Source of the DNA: Bacteroidota bacterium | Lineage (GTDB): Bacteria; Bacteroidota; Bacteroidia; Chitinophagales; Chitinophagaceae | NCBI GenBank assembly: GCA_947461015.1 | Contig: CANHIR010000014.1 | Coordinates: forward strand, 1 to 19,697 | Direction of reading: 5' to 3' | Length of the DNA stretch: 19,697 bases | Part shown: positions 1 to 7,567 of the stretch, in pieces | Layout: every line of letters begins with the position of its first letter | How positions within the stretch are numbered: the first letter of the stretch is position 1 | Notes under the pieces: generated by a model | The model's input: the letters and a program-made list of their open reading frames with translations, nothing else | What the model was told of the DNA's origin: nothing | Databases searched by the model: none | Position numbers and translations under genes: made by a program

Positions 1-408
1 AATTTTATAATCTTCCATTGCTGCATACAAATACTCTTCCACCACCGTACTTAAACGGTGAATCTCATCTATAAACAATACATCATTGGGTTCCAAGCTC
101 GTTAACAAACCCGCTAAATCGCTTGGCTTCTCAATAACTGGTCCCGATGTTTCTTTTATTTGAACACCCATTTCATTGGCAACAATCCTACTTAAAGTGG
201 TTTTACCCAAGCCTGGAGGACCATGAAACAAAATATGATCCAAGGCTTCCCCTCTTAATTTTGCTGCCTTAATAAAAATGCTAATATTCTCAATCAACTG
301 CGGTTGACCAGCGAATGCATCCATTTCGGCAGGGCGAATACTATTCTCAAATTCACGATCCTGTGGATTTAAATTTTGATGGTTAGTATCTAGGTTAGGA
401 TTGGACAT
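1..408 (-). CDS. ruvB: Holliday junction branch migration helicase RuvB, N-terminal part (3' end outside window)
   Basis: AAA+ motor that, with RuvA and RuvC, drives branch migration of Holliday junctions during recombinational repair. The visible 136 residues contain the Walker A loop (GPPGLGKT, residues 63-70), the Walker B box (LFIDEIH, 111-117) and the RuvB-typical segments [11 protein letters not shown] near residue 26 and [17 protein letters not shown] after Walker B. The first ~20 residues form a polar, Asn-rich tail of the kind that varies between RuvB proteins. The start ATG at 408 is the only sensible one, since the conserved region begins about 18 residues later. Only 12 bases separate it from the stop of the upstream peptidase gene, so co-transcription is likely. 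The arginine finger and winged-helix DNA-binding domain lie outside the window. ruvC is also in this window but about 11 kb away on the other strand. Confidence 0.97.
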   Translation of the reverse strand, partial: MSNPNLDTNHQNLNPQDREFENSIRPAEMDAFAGQPQLIENISIFIKAAKLRGEALDHILFHGPPGLGKTTLSRIVANEMGVQIKETSGPVIEKPSDLAGLLTSLEPNDVLFIDEIHRLSTVVEEYLYAAMEDYKI

Positions 409-420
409 GTAATTTATAAA

Positions 421-2529
421 TTATTTAGCAGGCGTATAAGGCTTGTCTAATAAATGATTAAAGATGAATTTGTTTTTTAAGTCGGTGAAATGTTTGCCTT
501 TTGCACCACCCCATCCATGTCTTCCACCTGGATACAACATAAATTCAACTTCTTTTCCATTGTCTTGTAAAGCACTTAACAATTGAATTGAGTTTTGCAT
601 ATGCACATTATCATCCATGGTACCATGTACTAATTGTAATACCCCTTTAAAGTTTTTGATATGGGTCATTACATTACTTGATTTATAGCCTTCTGGATTT
701 TCTTCCTGTGTATCCATGAATCTTTCTGTGTAATGAGAATCATATAACTCCCAAGCGGTTACACTACCGCCTGCCAATGCATGTGTGAATACATCTGCAC
801 CGTAGGTTAAGGCATAACAACTCATATAACCACCATAGCTAAAGCCGGTAATCGCAATTTTTTTAGGGTCTGCATTTCCATTGGCAATAAACCATTTTGC
901 CATGGTCATGTAATCCTGCATTTCCCAATAACCCAAATTACGATACATATAGTTTACCCCTTCTTTCCCAAAATGTCCACTGGCTCTATGGTCAAAGGCT
1001 ACTTGAATTAAACCTTCTTTTGCCCAGTTTTCTTTTGATGCAGGGTTACTCCATGAATCCATCACGGTTCCGGCGTTAGGGCCACCATAAATACTCACTA
1101 ATAATGGATACTTTTTATTTGGATCCATATTTTTAGGCCAAGTTACCAATGCTGGCAAATCATATAAACCGTCTGCACTCTTAATGCGAATTAATTCTGT
1201 TTTTGCAAAAGAGGCTGCATTAAAACTACTATCTACTGCAGTTCCTAACACGGTACTTGTTGCCATTCCTTTTTTAGGAAGTTCAAAAACAGCTATTGCT
1301 GTTGGCGTTTTCACATTGCTATATACGCCCACAAAATGTTTTGCATCTGGTGCTAAAAACACTTGACTATAATTGTAATCGCCAGTTGATAATCGTTTTA
1401 AATTTTTGCCATCAAATCCAATACTGTAAAAATCAATTCTAGCAGTATTCTCTAAGCCCCTTGCCGTAAAGTAAATTGTCTTTGCTTTTTCATCAATTAA
1501 TTTAATACCCGTTACCGTATACTTGCCATTCGTAATTGGGTTTACTAAATTTCCACTCATGTCATACAAATACAATTGGTTCCATCCACTTGCATCAGAC
1601 TGTGCTACATAGCCTTGATTATTTGCCAAGAAATTAATTCTTCCACTAACGCGGTCCTCTAAATCAATCCAAGTTTTTTGGTATTCTTTATACACTTCTT
1701 TCTTTGCGCCAGAAGCCATATCTAATTCATACATTTTTAAGTTATTTTGGCCACGATCCATCCATGACAACCACATGCTATTGTTATTTGGATTCCAAAT
1801 AGGCCATCCAAAATATTGATCATCTTGATCGTTAAAGTCTGCCCAAGTAATATTGCCACCCGTTGGAGACGCCCATCCAATTTTCACCGTTGGATTAGGA
1901 TCTCCCACTTTAGGATATCTAGTTTCTTCTACAAAGCCATGCTTCCCTTCACTATTGTAAATTGGAAACATGGGCACATTGCGTTCATCAAAACGCATAA
2001 ATGAAATAAACTTACTATCAGGACTCCACCAAAAAGCACGATACTGTGTTGGACGACCAAAAATTTCTTCAAAATAAACCCAGCTAGCATAACCATTCAA
2101 TATTCCTTTTGTATTTTCATTGGTTATCGCGATTTCTTTTTTATCTGCGATACTTACAGTATATAAATTATTGTTCTTAGTGTATCCCACAAATTTTCCA
2201 TCGGGAGAAAGCGTTGGATTTTTTTCTTCTATTGCATCAAAAGTTAATTGTGTCTCTGTACCATTTTCTTTTACATATACATTGGCATTTTTTACATATG
2301 CTGTTTTACTTGTAGTTGAGGCAATTGCTGGAGCTGCAGTATATTGTTTTGTGATAAGATTGTATGCATAGTCTTTGGCAGACTTTTCATTGTTTAACTT
2401 GGCATTCACTACCATTTGGTTATTATCTATCCAACGAATAAAACGAGGAAGACTAGATCCTGGCATTTGAGCCACTACCGAAAAAGCAGTGAAGCAAAAA
2501 CTTACAAATAATGCAATTGATTTTTTCAT
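421..2529 (-). CDS. Secreted S9B family prolyl peptidase (dipeptidyl peptidase IV-like)
   Basis: Predicted extracytoplasmic serine peptidase that removes N-terminal dipeptides, probably after proline, from peptides in the periplasm or at the surface. Residues 1-20 form a signal peptide (MKKS, hydrophobic core, VVA before Gln21). A beta-propeller region follows, with the family segment WWSPDSKFISFMRFDERNVP (168-187) and the paired glutamates E154-E155 that anchor the substrate amino terminus in DPP IV. The C-terminal alpha/beta hydrolase domain has the nucleophile in GFSYGGY (Ser564), Asp639 in HGTMDDNVH and His671 in GGRHGW. The Asp-to-His distance of 32 matches human DPP IV. At 702 residues the length is normal for bacterial S9B enzymes. 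It lies between leuS and ruvB on the same strand with a 69-bp upstream gap, in which I see no clear -7 motif. Family assignment is firm; the exact substrate is inferred. Confidence 0.93.
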   Translation of the reverse strand: MKKSIALFVSFCFTAFSVVAQMPGSSLPRFIRWIDNNQMVVNAKLNNEKSAKDYAYNLITKQYTAAPAIASTTSKTAYVKNANVYVKENGTETQLTFDAIEEKNPTLSPDGKFVGYTKNNNLYTVSIADKKEIAITNENTKGILNGYASWVYFEEIFGRPTQYRAFWWSPDSKFISFMRFDERNVPMFPIYNSEGKHGFVEETRYPKVGDPNPTVKIGWASPTGGNITWADFNDQDDQYFGWPIWNPNNNSMWLSWMDRGQNNLKMYELDMASGAKKEVYKEYQKTWIDLEDRVSGRINFLANNQGYVAQSDASGWNQLYLYDMSGNLVNPITNGKYTVTGIKLIDEKAKTIYFTARGLENTARIDFYSIGFDGKNLKRLSTGDYNYSQVFLAPDAKHFVGVYSNVKTPTAIAVFELPKKGMATSTVLGTAVDSSFNAASFAKTELIRIKSADGLYDLPALVTWPKNMDPNKKYPLLVSIYGGPNAGTVMDSWSNPASKENWAKEGLIQVAFDHRASGHFGKEGVNYMYRNLGYWEMQDYMTMAKWFIANGNADPKKIAITGFSYGGYMSCYALTYGADVFTHALAGGSVTAWELYDSHYTERFMDTQEENPEGYKSSNVMTHIKNFKGVLQLVHGTMDDNVHMQNSIQLLSALQDNGKEVEFMLYPGGRHGWGGAKGKHFTDLKNKFIFNHLLDKPYTPAK

Positions 2530-2598
2530 ATTTCTTGATTAATAAATTAGCGGATTAAATTGATGATTTTTAAAATAGTATTAGGTTTGAAGTTTTTT

Positions 2599-5349
2599 TT
2601 AAATAACAATATTGATCATTCTTCCTTTTACAAAAATTAGTTTTTTTACAGGTTTGTCTTCTACCCATTTTTGAACTGCTTCATTAGCCAATACAATTGC
2701 ACGCACCTGTTCCTCGGTGGCATCTAAAGCAATAGAAATATTAGCTCTTACTTTTCCATTGATACTCACTGGATATTCTTTTGCAGTTTCTAAAACGTAT
2801 TGTGCGTCGAATATTGGATAGCTTGCATCCACAACTAAGCCATTGTTTCCCAATGCGCTCCATAATTCCTCGGCAAAATGGGGTGCATAGGGAGTAATTA
2901 AAATAAGTACTTGCTCTAAGATTGCTTTTTTATGGCAACGTGCATCGTACAATTCATTAATGCAAATCATAAATGTACTAATGGCCGTATTAAAACTATA
3001 ACGCTCTGTATCTTCCTCAATTTTTTTGATGGTCTTATGTAATATTTTCAATTCTTCGGCAGTAGGCGCTTCGTCTACCCATACTTTTCCTTTCATTTCA
3101 TCATAAAATAGTCTCCAAAATTTCTTAATAAAACGGTGTACCCCTTCAATCCCTTTGGTATCCCATGGTTTACTTTGCTCAACAGGACCTAAGAACATTT
3201 CATACATTCTAAAAGTATCGGCTCCATATTTTTGTACCAAGTCATCCGGATTCACCGTATTAAATTTTGACTTAGACATTTTTTCTACTTCTACGCCACA
3301 TATATATTTTCCATCTTCTAAAATAAACTCCGCATTGGCATAATCGGGTTTCCATTTTGTAAACGCTGCAGTGTCTAGTTCTACCCCATCCACCATATTT
3401 ACATCTACATGCAATTGATCTACTTCATAATTGCCAATTAAACCAGCAGAAACAAAAGTATGCGTACCTCTTTTGCGATACACAAAACGAGAGCTTCCTT
3501 GAATCATTCCTTGGTTTAATAATTTCTTGAACGGCTCATCAAATCCAATATGGCCTAAGTCGTATAATGCTTTCGTCCACATACGACTATACAATAAATG
3601 ACCCACCGCATGTTCGGTTCCTCCAATATATAAATCTACCTGCCCCCAATAATCGCTTGCTTTGCGGCTGCAAAATTCAGTTGTATTACCCGGATCCATA
3701 TAACGTAAAAAGTACCAACTACTTCCCGCATAACCCGGCATGGTATTGGTTTCATAATTTTCTGCTTTCCAAGATTCAATATTGGCTAGTGGCCCTTCTC
3801 CTTCAGGACCTGGTCCATAATTGTCTACCTCCGGCAATAATAATGGCAATTCATTTTCAGACATTGGGTAAGCAATTCCATCCACCCATTTAATAGGGAA
3901 TGGTTCTCCCCAATAACGCTGTCTACTAAATGCCGCATCGCGCATTCTATAATTTACTTTGCGTTTACCAATGCCCATGGCCTCAATCTTTTCATTCACA
4001 ATGGCGATGGCATCTTTTTGTACTATACCATTTAAAAAACCACTGTTGCTAAGCTTCGCTTCCTTCGTTGGATTGGCTTCGGAACCATTAAAGGCATCGC
4101 CAATAATGTTTGTAATAGGAATATTAAAATGTTGTGCAAATTTAAAATCACGATCGTCCCCACAAGGCACGGCCATAATTGCACCTGTACCATAACCTGC
4201 TAAAACATATTCTGAAATCCAAATAGGAATTAATTTTTGATTAAATGGATTCACTACATAAGCACCTGTGAAACATCCTGTAATTTTTTTCTCTGCAATA
4301 CGTTCACGCTCACTTCTACTTTTTACATAAGCAATATAAGTTTCCACTTCCGCTTTGTGGGAAGCAGGGGTTATACTTTCAATGAATGCATGTTCAGGGG
4401 CAACCACCATAAAGTCCACACCAAACACCGTATCGGGTCTTGTGGTATACACGCTAAGGTTTACATCATGACCATCTACTTTAAAATCTATCTCTGCGCC
4501 ATAACTTTTACCAATCCAATTGGATTGCATTTCCTTCATGGCTTCACTAAATTGAATGGTATCCAAACCAGATATCAACCTATCCGCATATTCTGTAATA
4601 CGCAAATACCATTGTCTTAATTTTTTCTTTTCAACTGGATGGCCCCCTCTTTCACTAAATCCATTTATCACTTCATCATTCGCAAGTACCGTACCCAATG
4701 CTTCACACCAATTCACTTCACCAAATCCACAAAAGGCCAAACGATAATGCATTAATATAGTTTGTTGTTCTTTTTCAGCATACCCTTTCCAATCTGCAGC
4801 TGCGAATTGAATACCCGCATCGCCAGGGCAAATATGATTTGCATTACCGTTTGCTTCAAAAGCAGCAATCAATTCCGAAATTGGTTTTGCGCTTAGTGCT
4901 GCACGATCATAATAACTATTAAACAATTGTAAAAAGATCCACTGTGTCCATTTATAATAATGGGCATCACAGGTTCTTACTTCTCTATCCCAATCATAAC
5001 TAAATCCAATATTGTCTAATTGCTTTCTAAAATTATCAATATTGCCATGGGTGCTTTTAGAAGGATGCACCCCATGCTCAATAGCATATTGTTCTGCAGG
5101 CAAGCCAAAGGCATCATAGCCCATTGGATGTAAAACATTAAACCCTTTTAATCTTTTGTATCTGCTATAAATATCTGAAGCAATATATCCCAATGGATGA
5201 CCTACATGCAAACCTGCCCCACTTGGATAAGGGAACATATCCAATACATAACATTTTGGCTTATCACTTTCATTGGGCACCTGATATGCTTTTTTTGATT
5301 TCCAGGCTTCCTGCCATTTTTTTTCAATACTACTAAATTGATATTCCAT
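2599..5349 (-). CDS. leuS: Leucyl-tRNA synthetase
   Basis: Class Ia synthetase that charges tRNA-Leu in the cytoplasm. Numbering from the ATG at 5349 (916 residues): the HIGH-type motif HVGH is at 48-51, followed by the family segment NVLHPMGYDAFGLPAEQYA. The CP1 editing domain shows TTRPDT at 302-307 and GYGTGAIMAVPCGDDRDF at 385-402, including the aspartates that position the mischarged amino acid. The KMSKS loop is intact at 690-694, and the anticodon-binding and C-terminal domains follow. The length fits Bacteroidota LeuRS. A TTG two codons upstream (5355) is in frame, but the ATG is the likelier start. It is divergent from ftsX across a 164-bp gap with a candidate promoter at 5450-5457. 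I see no T-box-like structure in the leader. Confidence 0.97.
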   Translation of the reverse strand: MEYQFSSIEKKWQEAWKSKKAYQVPNESDKPKCYVLDMFPYPSGAGLHVGHPLGYIASDIYSRYKRLKGFNVLHPMGYDAFGLPAEQYAIEHGVHPSKSTHGNIDNFRKQLDNIGFSYDWDREVRTCDAHYYKWTQWIFLQLFNSYYDRAALSAKPISELIAAFEANGNANHICPGDAGIQFAAADWKGYAEKEQQTILMHYRLAFCGFGEVNWCEALGTVLANDEVINGFSERGGHPVEKKKLRQWYLRITEYADRLISGLDTIQFSEAMKEMQSNWIGKSYGAEIDFKVDGHDVNLSVYTTRPDTVFGVDFMVVAPEHAFIESITPASHKAEVETYIAYVKSRSERERIAEKKITGCFTGAYVVNPFNQKLIPIWISEYVLAGYGTGAIMAVPCGDDRDFKFAQHFNIPITNIIGDAFNGSEANPTKEAKLSNSGFLNGIVQKDAIAIVNEKIEAMGIGKRKVNYRMRDAAFSRQRYWGEPFPIKWVDGIAYPMSENELPLLLPEVDNYGPGPEGEGPLANIESWKAENYETNTMPGYAGSSWYFLRYMDPGNTTEFCSRKASDYWGQVDLYIGGTEHAVGHLLYSRMWTKALYDLGHIGFDEPFKKLLNQGMIQGSSRFVYRKRGTHTFVSAGLIGNYEVDQLHVDVNMVDGVELDTAAFTKWKPDYANAEFILEDGKYICGVEVEKMSKSKFNTVNPDDLVQKYGADTFRMYEMFLGPVEQSKPWDTKGIEGVHRFIKKFWRLFYDEMKGKVWVDEAPTAEELKILHKTIKKIEEDTERYSFNTAISTFMICINELYDARCHKKAILEQVLILITPYAPHFAEELWSALGNNGLVVDASYPIFDAQYVLETAKEYPVSINGKVRANISIALDATEEQVRAIVLANEAVQKWVEDKPVKKLIFVKGRMINIVI

Positions 5350-5449
5350 CTTCAATAATGCTTAAAAATCTATAATTATTCGTCATTCATATAAAACCAC
5401 CCCTTTTTACCCCATTTTGAGTGCAAAAATAAGCAGAATTCGACCTATG

Positions 5450-5457
5450 CAAATGTA
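5450..5457 (-). promoter_or_regulatory. Candidate leuS promoter -7 element (TAnnTTTG)
   Basis: Read on the minus strand this is TACATTTG followed by CA, an exact match to the Bacteroidota -7 consensus TAnnTTTG. It would start transcription near 5444, leaving a leuS leader of about 95 nt. It forms one arm of a 10-bp perfect inverted repeat whose other arm is the matching ftsX element. No clear TTG -33 element is seen at the usual spacing. Confidence 0.45.
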
Positions 5458-5478
5458 AGTCATTAGCGTTCAAAACCG

Positions 5479-5486
5479 TACATTTG
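5479..5486 (+). promoter_or_regulatory. Candidate ftsX promoter -7 element (TAnnTTTG)
   Basis: TACATTTG followed by CA is an exact match to the Bacteroidota -7 consensus. The start of transcription would fall near 5491-5493, about 21 nt ahead of the ATG at 5514. This also argues against the in-frame TTG at 5484 as a start codon, because it lies inside the promoter element. No convincing -33 TTG is visible. Confidence 0.45.
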
Positions 5487-5513
5487 CAAAGCGAACAAAT
5501 AAAAATTATTGCT

Positions 5514-6380
5514 ATGGCAGGAAAAGGAACTGGCTCATTAAAACGTAGTAAACCAAGCTATATTGGTAGCATCGTAGGAGTAGCCATTGTTTTGTTTATT
5601 ATGGGCATTATGGGATGGTTATTTATTAACTTAAATACTATTGGAAACAATCTTAAAGAAGATATCCGCATAAGTGTATACTTAAATACTGCAGACAAAA
5701 ACAAAATCAGCCAAATTCAGCAATATATCTCAAGCAAACCCTACGCTAAAAACGTTGAATACATTGACAAAGCAAAGGCAAAAGCGATTTGGGAAAAAGA
5801 AAATGAATCGGTTGAGAATATTGAAGAAATATTGCCAGAGAGTATTGATTTTTACGCAAATGCAAAATATATTAACATTGATAGTCTTAATAAAATAAGC
5901 GTCTCTATTAAAAACCAGTTTAATAAAGAAATAGACAATATTGATTTCCCAAAAACCATTGTGACTATTTTAAATGAGCGCGCAACTAAACTTGGTCTCA
6001 TATTTTTAGTGTTGTCCTTTATCCTTTGTACCATTGTTATTATAAGCATAGACAATACCATTCGATTAGCCATGTTTAGCAATCGTTTTTTAATTAAAAC
6101 AATGCAGATGGTTGGCGCAACTCGTGGATTTATTACTAAGCCGCTGTTGGTTAGGGCATTGCTCAATGGATTAATAAGTTCATTTATTGCTATCTTTTTA
6201 TTGTTTGGACTTATACAATGGGCAAGTGGGCAACTTCCTCAAATTAAAATTTTACAGGGCTTAAAATCTAGTATTTTACTTTTTGGCGGCATGATTGTTT
6301 TAGGATTAAGCATATCTGTGATAAGTACCTATAGAAGCGTATTAAAATATTTAAAAATGAAAATTGAAGATTTATATTAA
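5514..6380 (+). CDS. ftsX: FtsX-like ABC permease (cell division)
   Basis: Inner-membrane partner of the FtsE ATPase; the FtsEX complex links the division site to activation of peptidoglycan hydrolases. From the ATG at 5514 the protein has 288 residues: a short basic cytoplasmic tail, a first membrane segment at about 20-42, an extracellular domain at about 43-160 (starting near EDIRISVYLN, typical of FtsX) and three further membrane segments at roughly 165-188, 222-243 and 255-277. The loop MQMVGATRGFITKPLLVRALLNG matches the conserved FtsX cytoplasmic loop that contacts FtsE. The family order (one TM, soluble domain, three TMs) is complete. No ftsE is nearby. The DUF3098 gene follows after 36 bases on the same strand, so the two are probably co-transcribed. 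Confidence 0.92.
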   Translation: MAGKGTGSLKRSKPSYIGSIVGVAIVLFIMGIMGWLFINLNTIGNNLKEDIRISVYLNTADKNKISQIQQYISSKPYAKNVEYIDKAKAKAIWEKENESVENIEEILPESIDFYANAKYINIDSLNKISVSIKNQFNKEIDNIDFPKTIVTILNERATKLGLIFLVLSFILCTIVIISIDNTIRLAMFSNRFLIKTMQMVGATRGFITKPLLVRALLNGLISSFIAIFLLFGLIQWASGQLPQIKILQGLKSSILLFGGMIVLGLSISVISTYRSVLKYLKMKIEDLY

Positions 6381-6416
6381 TCAAAAACTTACCCTTAATT
6401 TTATAAAAAGAAATAT

Positions 6417-6650
6417 ATGAGTCAAAATAATAGAAATTTAACCTTTTTTAATAAATCCAATTATATCTGGATGCTTGTTGGTCTAGTACTAATTATTATT
6501 GGCATGTTATTAATGGCAGGTGGAAAGAGCACCGACCCAAATGTATTTAATGAAAAAGAAGTGTATAGCTTTAGACGCATTACCCTAGCGCCTTTAACTA
6601 TTATTGCTGGATTCATAATTGAAATCTACGCTATTTTTAAAAAATCATAG
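6417..6650 (+). CDS. DUF3098 small membrane protein
   Basis: A 77-residue protein of unknown function, recognised as the Bacteroidota-restricted DUF3098 family. It has a short polar N-terminus with an aromatic patch (FFNKSNYIW), a membrane helix at about 18-34 ending in LLMAGGKS, a polar segment with the family-like VFNEKEVYSFRRITLAP, and a second membrane helix at about 57-73 with a basic end. Two helices with a short exposed loop suggest an inner-membrane accessory subunit. It lies 36 bp behind ftsX and is followed by a terminator hairpin and uppP. This neighbourhood makes a link to FtsX or to the envelope plausible, but nothing in the sequence proves it. Confidence 0.85.
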   Translation: MSQNNRNLTFFNKSNYIWMLVGLVLIIIGMLLMAGGKSTDPNVFNEKEVYSFRRITLAPLTIIAGFIIEIYAIFKKS

Positions 6651-6668
6651 TTTACATTTATACTAGCT

Positions 6669-6698
6669 AAAAAGCGATGAATCACTCATCGCTTTTTT
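6669..6698 (+). terminator. Intrinsic terminator behind DUF3098, just upstream of uppP
   Basis: GCGATGA (6674-6680) and TCATCGC (6686-6692) form a 7-bp stem around the loop ATCAC, extended by five A:T pairs, with six T following at 6693-6698. It ends the ftsX-DUF3098 unit. Only 18 nt separate the T-tract from the uppP ATG, so any uppP promoter must lie at or before the hairpin. A near-match to the -7 motif, TACATTTA, is at 6653-6660. Confidence 0.8.
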
Positions 6699-6716
6699 AA
6701 TAACCATAACATTAAA

Positions 6717-7517
6717 ATGAATACATTTCAATCTATTATCATTGCCATTATTGAGGGAATCACTGAGTTTTTGCCTATTTCAAGTACTGCACATATGAAA
6801 TTCGCGAACCCATTGCTAGGGGTACAGTCAGGCCCTTTCGTTGATTTATTTGAGGTTGTAATTCAACTTGCTGCAATTGCGTCCGTGGTGGTAATTTATC
6901 ATAAACAGTTTTTTAACTTTAAACATTATAGTTTTTATTTAAAGCTAATAGTTGCGGTCATACCAGCCCTTGTTTTTGGAGCGATCTTAAAAAAACATAT
7001 AGATGCTGCATTGGGAAATTTAATGTTTATTGCAATAGTTATGGTTGCAGGTGGAATTGTTCTTTTGTTTATTGATAAATTATTTACGAGCAGCCATCAA
7101 TCATCCAAGGATATTAGTTATAAGAAGTCATTTATAGTGGGTTGTTTTCAAGTGTTATCCATCTTATTCCCAGGATTGAGCCGTAGTGCAGCAACTATTA
7201 TTGGAGGCATGAGTCAAAAATTAACAAAGAAAGCAGCTGCAGAATTTTCCTTTTTTTTAGCAGTTCCAACGATGTTGGCGGCTTCTGCAAAAAGCACATT
7301 GGATGTATATAAGGAAGATCCTCAGGTTTTTAACAGCTCCAATTTAACCACCCTTTTGATAGGCGGAGTAGTCGCTTTTTTAGTTGCATTAATCAGTGTT
7401 AAATTCTTAATTAATTTTATTCAGAAAAATGGGTTCGCCTTGTTTGGCTGGTATAGGATTATTATTGGGCTAGGCATTATTGCAATGCTATTATTTACCA
7501 ATGTTATTCCTAAATAA
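6717..7517 (+). CDS. uppP: Undecaprenyl-diphosphatase UppP (BacA family)
   Basis: Integral membrane enzyme that dephosphorylates undecaprenyl pyrophosphate to recycle the lipid carrier of peptidoglycan and other wall polymers; it usually gives some bacitracin resistance. The two family motifs are intact: EGITEFLPISSTAH at residues 13-26 (catalytic glutamates, and His26) and PGLSRSAAT at 152-160 (phosphate-binding Ser/Arg). At 266 residues with several hydrophobic helices the length is normal. SSTAH instead of the commoner SSTGH is a mild variation. The gene follows a terminator hairpin by 18 nt. The next gene, a transporter, starts 50 bp downstream with no terminator of the usual type between them. 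Confidence 0.96.
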   Translation: MNTFQSIIIAIIEGITEFLPISSTAHMKFANPLLGVQSGPFVDLFEVVIQLAAIASVVVIYHKQFFNFKHYSFYLKLIVAVIPALVFGAILKKHIDAALGNLMFIAIVMVAGGIVLLFIDKLFTSSHQSSKDISYKKSFIVGCFQVLSILFPGLSRSAATIIGGMSQKLTKKAAAEFSFFLAVPTMLAASAKSTLDVYKEDPQVFNSSNLTTLLIGGVVAFLVALISVKFLINFIQKNGFALFGWYRIIIGLGIIAMLLFTNVIPK

Positions 7518-7530
7518 GTGACCACTTTCT

Positions 7531-7564
7531 GTTTTATTTGTATATTTAAGAATACAAATAAAAC
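7531..7564. repeat. 13-bp perfect inverted repeat next to the transporter start
   Basis: GTTTTATTTGTAT (7531-7543) and its exact reverse complement (7552-7564) flank an 8-base centre. The dyad ends 3 bases before the ATG at 7568. It is almost all A+T and has no T-tract behind it, so it does not look like an ordinary terminator. It could be an operator, or an RNA hairpin that hides the ribosome-binding region. Within it, TATATTTA (7541-7548) is a 7-of-8 match to the -7 motif. Confidence 0.7.
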
Positions 7565-7567
7565 TAA

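Noticed and set aside
897..2371. Plus-strand open frames opposite the S9B peptidase
   Set aside because: The peptidase motifs fix the minus-strand frame. The opposite frames show low-complexity, non-protein-like composition.
2530..2598. Promoter or terminator between leuS and the S9B peptidase
   Set aside because: The 69-bp gap has a run of T but no hairpin and no TAnnTTTG match, so neither call can be supported.
3567..4747. Open frames of 108, 127 and 63 codons on the plus strand inside leuS
   Set aside because: They are antisense to conserved leuS sequence, have no family resemblance and lack a promoter or ribosome-binding site.
5350..5355. TTG start of leuS two codons upstream of the ATG
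   Set aside because: The ATG at 5349 is a better start codon and the two extra residues add nothing recognisable.
5350..5445. T-box or amino-acid riboswitch in the leuS leader
   Set aside because: No specifier stem, T-box core sequence or terminator/antiterminator pair could be found, and T-boxes are not typical of this phylum.
5484..5513. Extended ftsX start at an in-frame TTG (5484)
   Set aside because: The TTG lies inside the TAnnTTTG promoter motif, and the ATG at 5514 begins with a normal short FtsX cytoplasmic tail.
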